49,592 nucleotides of DNA from an uncultured bacterium (GTDB lineage Bacteria; Planctomycetota; Phycisphaerae; Phycisphaerales; SM1A02): contig CAIXJC010000046.1 in the NCBI GenBank assembly GCA_903919715.1, forward strand, positions 1-49,592, in the 5' to 3' direction. A program made the position numbers and the translations under genes. The first letter of the stretch is position 1, and every line of letters starts with the position of its first letter. Of this stretch, positions 32,273-39,232 are shown piece after piece. A model generated the notes under the pieces. That model was not told where the DNA came from. It saw only the letters and a program-made list of their open reading frames with translations, and made no database searches.

Positions 32273-33571
32273 TCAATTCAGAATGAAGCGGATTCGGAAT
32301 CTCAATGTCTTTCCCGGTGCGAGTTTGTCTAACTGTGAGCCTTTCGCACGCCATCGATAGAGCGCGTCAGTGACAGGTCCGTCGATGTCTGGATAGCCGC
32401 TCGACTGGAGAATGGTGCAAGTCACTGGAACGCCATCACGACCAAACAGAATTTCGCAAACTGGATTGCCAGGCGATGTTGTCAGCTTGGTCAGAATTGG
32501 AAGCTCTGGTTTTTTTGTCTTGATTTCCAGCCCTTTTCTAGCGAGCGGCTTTCCATTGCGCCACATCGATGGTGGAACATCAGCGATACTCGTCGCGTCG
32601 GATTCGCGGTCCGATTTTTCGCCAGCGGCCTGACTGGTACCGACCGATCCTGGCGGACCTGCAACTGGTGCGACGACTGGCGAAGTCGCACCGTTTGCTC
32701 CAGGATTTGCATTTTGTGGCGTCGGTGGACTCTGCGGTGTCGGCGGTGTTTGCGGTGTTGGCTTTGGGTTCGTGGGAATCTGCGCTTGAGGAGTCGGTTC
32801 CGTTGGCGGAACTTGATCCTTGGGAACTGGATCAGGTGTCTTTGCGGGTTCGACCGGTGCAGTTGGAGGAGCGTCCTTCGACGGATCTGGTTGCACTTCG
32901 GGTCGATCAATCGCAGGAGGGAGAAGCCCATCTGGTCCTGCTGGCGCGGTGGGGAGGTCGGACTTCGGTGCTGGAACTGGATCCACGCCTTTGAGATCAC
33001 TTGGCGCTGGAGTTTCTGTTGGACTCGCGGCGCGCACAGCCTCGGTTGGTGGTTGTGGAGCAGGTGGCGTCTCTGGAGTCGGTGGGGATTCTGGAGTTGG
33101 CGGCGACGGCTGTGGGGTTGGGGGCGGCGCAGGCGGCGGAGTCGGCGGCGAAGCTTCGGCTTGTTCTCCCGGCGCGACGAGTGGAAGCGGCTTGACTTCA
33201 CCCTTGGCGAGTGCGCCGCCGCCTGCAGCGTCTTTTTCCGTGAATGCTGCTTGGTCGACTTCCGCGTGTTGCGCGAGGTGTTCGACATATTCGTTGTAAC
33301 CAATCCACGTCATTCCTTGATCGGATCCATCCTCTAATCCAGGAACGACTTCGTCATCCTTCTGCTGATTTTCCTTGTCAAGCGCCTCTTTCAACCGCTC
33401 GCGCATTCGTCTTTCGCTTTCACTTTTTCCGTCGAGCGCAGAGTCGAGCGGGCTCTTGACTCCCACTCCCCACGATGCGCTCAAGATCGGCACTGCGATC
33501 AACATATGCAGAATTAATGCAATGACAGCGCCGAAATAGAGCGGAGCGTTCTGTTGACGCGATTCAGTCAC
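32273..33571 (-). CDS. TonB-like energy transducer, proline-rich
   Basis: The 432-residue protein has an N-terminal membrane anchor (about 11-33), a charged helix and then a long Pro/Thr/Pro-Pro-Thr-rich spacer (about 130-320) to cross the periplasm. The C-terminal ~80 residues form a TonB-type domain, with GRDGVPVTCTILQSSGYPDID and a YRWRAKGS helix. Such proteins transmit proton-motive force to outer-membrane receptors. The GTG start at 33571 overlaps the exbD stop by 4 bp (GTGA). The canonical third partner, ExbB, is not in the window. The long antisense and alternate frames here are by-products of the Pro-rich repeat. Confidence 0.82.
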   Translation of the reverse strand: MTESRQQNAPLYFGAVIALILHMLIAVPILSASWGVGVKSPLDSALDGKSESERRMRERLKEALDKENQQKDDEVVPGLEDGSDQGMTWIGYNEYVEHLAQHAEVDQAAFTEKDAAGGGALAKGEVKPLPLVAPGEQAEASPPTPPPAPPPTPQPSPPTPESPPTPETPPAPQPPTEAVRAASPTETPAPSDLKGVDPVPAPKSDLPTAPAGPDGLLPPAIDRPEVQPDPSKDAPPTAPVEPAKTPDPVPKDQVPPTEPTPQAQIPTNPKPTPQTPPTPQSPPTPQNANPGANGATSPVVAPVAGPPGSVGTSQAAGEKSDRESDATSIADVPPSMWRNGKPLARKGLEIKTKKPELPILTKLTTSPGNPVCEILFGRDGVPVTCTILQSSGYPDIDGPVTDALYRWRAKGSQLDKLAPGKTLRFRIRFILN

Positions 33572-34023
33572 GGCTTGATCGTAGTCGGCGGTGTTGGCTT
33601 CTTTTCGTCGGTATCAATTGGTTTTCCGACGAAGTTGACCTGAAGGCCACATCCACGCAACTTGTCCCAGATGCTTTGCATGACTGGGGCACGATCAACC
33701 GACCCTTGGCCGTCAGCGACCGCGATATAGACGACCGTCTTGGGATCTTCCGACTTGGATTCAGCCACACGACCAGAAATCTCGACTAATTCGCATGGAA
33801 TTCGGTTGTAATAGAGTTTTCCATCGAGTGCGATCGAGATGGTCGCGGCAGGGGCAGGCTTGGGAGCTTGGGCGCTTTGGAACTTTCGCAGTTCCATCGG
33901 CACGACGCTGATGCGGACAGCAAGCGCCTGTGAATAGATGAAGAACGAGAGCAAGAACATCATCACGTCGATGAGCGGAATCAATTCAATGCGTGGTTCG
34001 TGGGTTGTACGTCGAATGCGCAT
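33568..34023 (-). CDS. exbD: ExbD/TolR-family protein
   Basis: The 151-residue protein has one N-terminal transmembrane helix with the family motif: IELIPLIDVMMFLLSFFIY, including the essential Asp of the proton channel. A periplasmic domain follows with a VVYIAVADGQGSVDRAPVMQ segment typical of ExbD/TolR. It is coupled to the tonB-like gene by a 4-bp overlap, so it belongs to a TonB rather than Tol system. The start at 34023 has neither a clear Shine-Dalgarno sequence nor a TAnnnT box, and is the least certain point. ExbB is missing nearby. Confidence 0.88.
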   Translation of the reverse strand: MRIRRTTHEPRIELIPLIDVMMFLLSFFIYSQALAVRISVVPMELRKFQSAQAPKPAPAATISIALDGKLYYNRIPCELVEISGRVAESKSEDPKTVVYIAVADGQGSVDRAPVMQSIWDKLRGCGLQVNFVGKPIDTDEKKPTPPTTIKP

Positions 34024-34087
34024 TTGAAATTCAACTTGTTATCAAAGTTTCAGCAACGAGTAGACCGGCAACGAGTGAGTCGACAAT

Positions 34088-34426
34088 TTAGAGTCCCAAC
34101 TGCGCAGCAGCCAATGCCGTCGGCACGTCGTCGGTGAACTTGAAGAGGCGATCCAAGCCAGTCATAAGAAGGATGCTCCAAACAGCGTCCCTCACTCCGC
34201 AGAGGTGCAAACTTCCCTCTGCAGCAACAACAGTCTTTCGAAGTTGAAGGAGTTGGGCAAGATTGGAGGAGTTGAGATAGGTCACGCTCCGCATGTCGAG
34301 GACGAGATGCAGATTCGGTTCCTTCTTCTCAACGCGTGCAATCAATAGTTTGAGGTCATCGCTCAGGACGGGTTCATCCGCCATTTCTCCGATGACTACG
34401 TTTTCAGACCAGTCGCTTAAGGGCAT
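34088..34426 (-). CDS. STAS-domain protein (anti-sigma-factor-antagonist type)
   Basis: The 112-residue protein is a single STAS domain. The conserved phospho-site region reads TYLNSSNLAQLLQL, with Ser53/Ser54 in the position of the SpoIIAA phosphoserine. A VLDMRSV beta strand precedes it and LHLCGVRDAVWSILLMTGLD follows. SpoIIAA-like proteins bind anti-sigma kinases; no kinase or sigma factor lies nearby, so the partner is unknown. The ATG at 34426 lies 13 bp after the gyrA stop; a longer frame to 34591 would run into gyrA. It is followed after 64 bp by exbD. Confidence 0.88.
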   Translation of the reverse strand: MPLSDWSENVVIGEMADEPVLSDDLKLLIARVEKKEPNLHLVLDMRSVTYLNSSNLAQLLQLRKTVVAAEGSLHLCGVRDAVWSILLMTGLDRLFKFTDDVPTALAAAQLGL

Positions 34427-34439
34427 AGTCGTGATCCTA

Positions 34440-37052
34440 TCACTCGGCTGGGGGCAGGGCGACCGTCGTTGATTCTGCGACGACTTCGCCCGCTTCGAAG
34501 CATGCCGCGCCAACAAGTGCGTCATCTTCCTGCAGTTTGACGACGCGAACACCCAAAGTGTTGCGGCCAACCAAGCGAACTTCGTTCGCACGGATTCGGA
34601 CGATCATTCCGCCGCGCGAGATGAACATCAAATCATCATCTTCGAGAGTTGAATGCACCGCAACGACGCGACCGTTTCTCTCATCAGTCTTAATGTCGAT
34701 ACGGCCTTTGCCGCCGCGAGATTGTGCGCGCGTTTGGCCGTCATCCTGATGCACGAGGTATTCGCTCATGGCCGTTCGTTTTCCAAAGCCGTGTTCGGTA
34801 CAGGTGAAGAGCGCAGCCTGATCGTCGCAGCGAACAAGTCCGACGACCATGTCTTGGTCTGCAAGGTCAATCCCCGCAACGCCAGCGGCGTCACGCCCCA
34901 TCACGCGAGCGTCATTTTCGTCGAACCGAATCGACATGCCTTGCGCGGTCGCGAGGAGAACATGGTCATTTCCTCGGGTTTGAACGACATTCACCAATCG
35001 ATCTCCTTCGTTCAACTTGACGGAAATGATTCCGCTTCGATTGACGTTTCGGAAATCCTTGAGCGATGATCGCTTGACGCGTCCACTTGATGATGCGAAG
35101 AAAAGATAATCCTCGCTCCGTTCAAAGTCCTTGATCGGGAGATAGGCGACCATTCGTTCGCCCTCTTTCAGTTCGACCACATTGTTGATCGCACGACCCT
35201 TTGCGGTGCGGGACATCTCGGGAATCTGCCAGACTTTGATCCGGTAGACCCGTCCCGTATTGGTAAAGCAGAGCAGGTCATCATGCGTGCTCGCAATGAA
35301 AACGCGTTCGATGTAATCGCCGTCTTTCGCATCGGATCCGCGCACGCCCACACCGCCACGCCCCTGTGTTCGAAATGTGTCAACCGGAAGTCGTTTGACG
35401 AATCCTTCGTGGCTGACGGTGATGGCGACATCATGTTCTTGGATCAGTTCGGCGAGGTCGAAATCTCCAGCCTCGTCTGCTTCGATCGTGGTTCGGCGCG
35501 GATCGCTGAATTTTTCTGCGATATCAAGCACATCTTGGCGCACGATTTTCAAGACGAGTGATTGATCTCCAAGGAGTTTCTCGAAGCTGTCGATTTCGAG
35601 CAAGAGTGCAGCAAATTCGCTGGCGAGTTTTTCGACTTCCAGTCCGACTAATTGGATCAGTCGAAGTGCACCAATCGCATCAGCTTGCACGCGTGTCAGT
35701 TTGACGCCCGCACCAACGCGGCTCGCCTCGGCAATGCGCTGAGGAACGAGGTGAGCGCTCGGATGATCTTCGGCGATGCGAAATGCACGCTCCATCAATG
35801 CTTGGATGGCTTCTTCGCGCGTTTGTGAGGCTCGAATGATTGCGATCACCGCATCAATGTCGCATACGGCATAGACGAGTCCTTCAAGTCGATGCGCCTG
35901 CTGCCGCGCTTGGCGAAGTTGGAACTCGGTGCGTCGTCGAATGACTGTGCAGCGATGATCGACATAACTCGAAATGAGATTGCGGAAGGGGAGCGTTCGT
36001 GGCTGGCCGTTGACCAGCGCGATATTCATGATGCTGTACGTTGTCTGAAGTGGCGTGAATTCGTACAGTTGTCTTTCGACAACGGCTGGATCTGCACCTT
36101 TACGAAGGACAACGAGAATTCGCGTTTGTGCATCGCGCCCCGAGTGATTTCGCACATCAACGATGTCAGGGATTCGGTCGTCCTTCTTCGCATCAACAAT
36201 TCGCTCAATGAGAATGCTCTGCACCACTTGGTACGGAATCTCCTCGATGATGATCATGTTGCGTCCGTCTTTCGATTCATGACGAACGCGACCGCGCACC
36301 GTCAAACGTCCGCGTCCCGTGGCATACGCTTCGGCGATTCCGCGTCGACCAATGATCGAACCACCAGTTGGGAAGTCAGGTCCTGGAACGAGCGCCATCA
36401 AACCGTCCAATCCAATCTCTGGATTGTCGATCGTCGCGACGATCGCACGTGCGATTTCACCGAGGTTGTGAGGTGGCATCGAACTCGCCATACCCACGGC
36501 GATTCCTGATGAACCGTTCACGAGGAGATTTGGAAACTTCCCTGGAAGCACCATCGGTTCCATCAACCGATCGTCGTAATTTGGCTTGAAATCAACCGTT
36601 TCTTTGTCGAGATCCTCGAGCATCGCAACAGCAACGCCAGTCATGCGTGCTTCTGTGTATCGCATCGCCGCTGGAGGGTCACCTTCAATCGATCCGAAGT
36701 TTCCTTGCTTGTCGATCAGCAGTGCGCGCGTCTTCCACGTCTGTCCAAGATTCACAAGTGTTGGATAGATGACGGACTCACCGTGCGGGTGATAGTTGCC
36801 GCTTGTATCGCCGCAAATCTTGGCGCATTTGATCTGCTTTCGTCCAGGCGAAAGATTCAAATCGTGCATGGCAACGAGAATGCGTCGCTGTGATGGCTTG
36901 AGTCCGTCACGAACATCGGGGAGCGCACGATCCATAATCGTGCTCATCGCATAGACGAGATATGACTCGTGCAATTCACGGTCGATCGTCTTATCGACCA
37001 CATGACCGAGCGTCGATTTTGGATCTGGATTGGCTGGAGGAACGGATGTCAC
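34440..37052 (-). CDS. gyrA: DNA gyrase subunit A
   Basis: GyrA breaks and rejoins DNA in the gyrase heterotetramer that introduces negative supercoils. The 870-residue protein carries the catalytic tyrosine at residue 132 in AMRYTEARM and the GNYHPHGES helix. The C-terminal beta-pinwheel has a GyrA-box as QSRGGKG, one residue off the consensus. The serine that matches E. coli Ser83 is kept, while Asp82 is Glu and Asp87 is Pro. The start is a GTG at 37052. TATGAT with an extended TGG lies 12 nt upstream. It heads the gyrA-STAS-exbD-tonB run. gyrB is not in the window. Confidence 0.97.
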   Translation of the reverse strand: MTSVPPANPDPKSTLGHVVDKTIDRELHESYLVYAMSTIMDRALPDVRDGLKPSQRRILVAMHDLNLSPGRKQIKCAKICGDTSGNYHPHGESVIYPTLVNLGQTWKTRALLIDKQGNFGSIEGDPPAAMRYTEARMTGVAVAMLEDLDKETVDFKPNYDDRLMEPMVLPGKFPNLLVNGSSGIAVGMASSMPPHNLGEIARAIVATIDNPEIGLDGLMALVPGPDFPTGGSIIGRRGIAEAYATGRGRLTVRGRVRHESKDGRNMIIIEEIPYQVVQSILIERIVDAKKDDRIPDIVDVRNHSGRDAQTRILVVLRKGADPAVVERQLYEFTPLQTTYSIMNIALVNGQPRTLPFRNLISSYVDHRCTVIRRRTEFQLRQARQQAHRLEGLVYAVCDIDAVIAIIRASQTREEAIQALMERAFRIAEDHPSAHLVPQRIAEASRVGAGVKLTRVQADAIGALRLIQLVGLEVEKLASEFAALLLEIDSFEKLLGDQSLVLKIVRQDVLDIAEKFSDPRRTTIEADEAGDFDLAELIQEHDVAITVSHEGFVKRLPVDTFRTQGRGGVGVRGSDAKDGDYIERVFIASTHDDLLCFTNTGRVYRIKVWQIPEMSRTAKGRAINNVVELKEGERMVAYLPIKDFERSEDYLFFASSSGRVKRSSLKDFRNVNRSGIISVKLNEGDRLVNVVQTRGNDHVLLATAQGMSIRFDENDARVMGRDAAGVAGIDLADQDMVVGLVRCDDQAALFTCTEHGFGKRTAMSEYLVHQDDGQTRAQSRGGKGRIDIKTDERNGRVVAVHSTLEDDDLMFISRGGMIVRIRANEVRLVGRNTLGVRVVKLQEDDALVGAACFEAGEVVAESTTVALPPAE

Positions 37053-37064
37053 GGCGAACTGAAA

Positions 37065-37073
37065 ATCATACCA
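37065..37073 (-). promoter_or_regulatory. Candidate gyrA extended -10 promoter
   Basis: On the minus strand TGGTATGAT is an extended -10 (TGn then TATGAT at 37070-37065). It lies 12 nt before the GTG and would give a leader of about 6 nt. No good -35. The rest of the 37053-37148 gap shows nothing else. Confidence 0.45.
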
Positions 37074-37148
37074 GTTATCGCGAAAGTACGCCTGCTGTTG
37101 CGGTCACTTTCACCTCGAAAAAAGAGCGGTTTCCCTTGGGCTTTTTAA

Positions 37149-37727
37149 TCACCCCGCGGCGATCTTGTTCGTCAGGCGCAGATGAACCAAGTGCTCGCTG
37201 TTTCCGCCTCCTCCTTCGAGGGGACTGGGGCAATCCGCGATCACCTCTACGCCCAATTCTGGCATTTCCGTCAGCACTCGCGCAACAACATCTGCGGCGA
37301 TATGCGCAGGCAGGCAACCACGGACGAGCGCTTTGCGCTGGTCTCCCTGGGACTCGTAGTGAGGTTTGATGAGCGCCACGATGCATCCATTTGGGCGCAG
37401 CCAACGAATCGCGACTGGAATTGAATGTCGTTGGCGAGTCCATGCCATATCAAGCACGACGAGATCCACTCCTTCGGGCGGGACCGGAGCGTAAAGCACA
37501 TTCGTTCGTTCGCGGACATCCACGCGAGGATCGTTGCGAAGTTTCCAATCCAGCATGCCATACCCCGTGTCAACGGCGATCACTTTTGTCGCGCCTTTCT
37601 TGAGGAGACAATCGGTGAAACCCCCAGCATTGCAGCCGAAATCAGCGCATTCAAGCCCTGCGACATCGATCTGAAATGCGTCAAGCGCATGGGCAAGTTT
37701 GGTTCCAGCTCTTGAGACGTATTCCAC
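37149..37727 (-). CDS. TlyA-like 2'-O-methyltransferase without S4 domain
   Basis: The 192-residue protein is an FtsJ/TlyA-type SAM methyltransferase. It starts directly at the YVSRAGTKLAHAL segment that follows the S4 domain in TlyA. The SAM loop is DFGCNAGGFTDC at 29-40, followed by AVDTGYGMLDWKLR and ERTNVLY, all TlyA-specific. TlyA methylates cytidines of 16S and 23S rRNA. The absent S4 RNA-binding domain means target recognition may differ, or the domain is supplied elsewhere. The start codon is GTG. It lies 17 bp after lpxI in a three-gene cluster. Confidence 0.87.
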   Translation of the reverse strand: MEYVSRAGTKLAHALDAFQIDVAGLECADFGCNAGGFTDCLLKKGATKVIAVDTGYGMLDWKLRNDPRVDVRERTNVLYAPVPPEGVDLVVLDMAWTRQRHSIPVAIRWLRPNGCIVALIKPHYESQGDQRKALVRGCLPAHIAADVVARVLTEMPELGVEVIADCPSPLEGGGGNSEHLVHLRLTNKIAAG

Positions 37728-37744
37728 GAATTCACTCTGCTGAT

Positions 37745-38590
37745 TTACACCCCAAGGAGGGCGATGTTGAGTCGGTTCGCAGCCTCGATCATTCGAGGCT
37801 TTTCCAACATGATCACCCGTCCCGCTCCAAGCACCAACATTCGACCCCCCGCGGCGGCAAGCCGTTCGATCGTCGGTACGCCGACCGTTGGAACATCAGC
37901 ACGCATGTCGTGTGAATCGTGTGCAGTCTTGAGTAGTGCCCATCCGCCAGTCTTGCAGAGTTGCGCTGATCGATCAATCATTGCATCCGTTCCTTCCATT
38001 GCTTCGACGGCGATCACGTCACATTCGCGAACGGTGATCGCTTGGCCGACTCCAAGGTTTGCAATGGATCGCAACATCGGCCATGCAAAGTCGACATCGC
38101 GCTGTTGCACGGCGGTCAATTTCACGCGACCCATCAGTCCAATCGTTGCGAGATGTTCTGGGATGTAAGTGGTCGAGTCGATGAGTCGTACTCCGTTCAA
38201 TGCAAGTTCATCGGCGACCGCGCTGAGCAGCACGTGGCTTCGTCGATCAAATCGCAGGCGACGATAGTAAAGGAGCGCAGCCCGAAGGTCAGGGAGTTGC
38301 CGAAGAATGCGAAAAGGCTCGTACATTCGAGCCTTCGCCACTCGACCGACCATGACAGTTTCTTCAATGTTCGCTCGTCGCAGGATTCGGATCCATTTGC
38401 CAATTTGCAGCACGCCAGCAGTGGAAAAGGCATCACAGTGGTCGGGGAGGGTGGCGTCAAATTGGTCACGAAGGCCGACACAAATGACTTTTCTGCCAGT
38501 GGCACGAATGCCGTCAGCAACCAAGATTGGAAGGAGTCCGCTGCCCGCAATCATGCCAATGTGTGATGGAAGTAATTGCTCGCTACTCAT
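37745..38590 (-). CDS. lpxI: UDP-2,3-diacylglucosamine pyrophosphatase LpxI
   Basis: LpxI hydrolyses UDP-2,3-diacylglucosamine to lipid X in lipid A synthesis, replacing LpxH in some lineages. The 281-residue protein has the DUF1009 start (IGMIAGSGLLPILVADGIRA) and the KWIRILRRANIEETVMVG segment. The C-terminal part has VRECDVIAVEAMEGTDAMI, which matches the family's ....AVEAIEGTD block, and ends with GAGRVIML. It indicates an outer membrane with lipid A-type molecules. The ATG at 38590 overlaps the LOG gene stop by 4 bp. No other lpx gene is in the window. Confidence 0.94.
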   Translation of the reverse strand: MSSEQLLPSHIGMIAGSGLLPILVADGIRATGRKVICVGLRDQFDATLPDHCDAFSTAGVLQIGKWIRILRRANIEETVMVGRVAKARMYEPFRILRQLPDLRAALLYYRRLRFDRRSHVLLSAVADELALNGVRLIDSTTYIPEHLATIGLMGRVKLTAVQQRDVDFAWPMLRSIANLGVGQAITVRECDVIAVEAMEGTDAMIDRSAQLCKTGGWALLKTAHDSHDMRADVPTVGVPTIERLAAAGGRMLVLGAGRVIMLEKPRMIEAANRLNIALLGV

Positions 38591-39210
38591 CCTTGCGGTC
38601 CGTGCATTGGAAGAAAAACCTTAGGGTCGTGTGGTTCCGAGACGCCGGTTGTCATGGCGAGATGCAAACGGTTGGCGAGTGCGTGCGGATCTGATTCCAT
38701 CCAGAGAAGTTCTCGAGCGGCCGATCGAACGAATCCGTGATCGACCCCGTGACTGACGAGTTGCCACAGAGGTTCTGCAAATCCATTGGTATTGAGCAAT
38801 CCAATTGGTTTCGCATGGCGCCCGATCACGCGACCGACCAAGGTCTCGAAGAATTCCTCCCACGTTCCCAGTCCGCCAGCCAAAATTGCGAACCCTGCGC
38901 CGCGCTCTTCTAACTGTCGCTTTCGTTCTCGCATCGAATCAACCACGATCATTTCATCGCAGCCTTTCCAACCTTGTTCGAGTTTGAGGAATTGTTCCGT
39001 GATAATCCCCGTGACATGCGCGCCAGATTTCTGCGCACTGCGGGCTAATTCGCCCATCAAGCCAATTCCGCCACCGCCATAGACCAAATTCATGCCAGAT
39101 TCGCCGAGTGCTTCGCCGAAGAGTTTCGCCGCAAGAAGGAAGTCTGGATTCACGCCGCGTGCGCTGGCGCAGTAGACGGTGATCGACGGTCGCAGTACGG
39201 GAGAAGTCAT
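38587..39210 (-). CDS. LOG family nucleotide phosphoribohydrolase
   Basis: LOG proteins cleave nucleoside 5'-monophosphates, releasing the base; plant and some bacterial members act on cytokinin nucleotides. The 207-residue protein has YGGGGIGLMG at 44-53, MRERK at 93-97 and GGLGTWEEF at 112-120. The usual PGGxGT has Ala in place of Pro (AGGLGT). The bacterial substrate is commonly AMP or a modified nucleotide and is not predictable here. It leads the LOG-lpxI-tlyA-like operon. TATCGT lies 8 nt before the ATG. Only 22 bp separate it from the divergent gene at 39233. Confidence 0.92.
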   Translation of the reverse strand: MTSPVLRPSITVYCASARGVNPDFLLAAKLFGEALGESGMNLVYGGGGIGLMGELARSAQKSGAHVTGIITEQFLKLEQGWKGCDEMIVVDSMRERKRQLEERGAGFAILAGGLGTWEEFFETLVGRVIGRHAKPIGLLNTNGFAEPLWQLVSHGVDHGFVRSAARELLWMESDPHALANRLHLAMTTGVSEPHDPKVFLPMHGPQG

Positions 39211-39217
39211 ACGCTTC

Positions 39218-39224
39218 TACGATA
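39218..39224. promoter_or_regulatory. Shared divergent -10 region
   Basis: The 22-bp gap between divergent starts contains TACGAT (39218-39223) for the plus gene, 9 nt from its ATG. Its near mirror TATCGT (39224-39219) serves the minus gene, 8 nt from its ATG. Neither side has room for a leader with a normal ribosome binding site. Confidence 0.45.
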
Positions 39225-39232
39225 GTCGGACG

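Noticed and set aside
32491..33337. Several long frames on both strands, some rich in Gly, Trp or Arg
   Set aside because: They are alternate readings of the Pro-rich repeat region of the tonB-like gene and have no domain.
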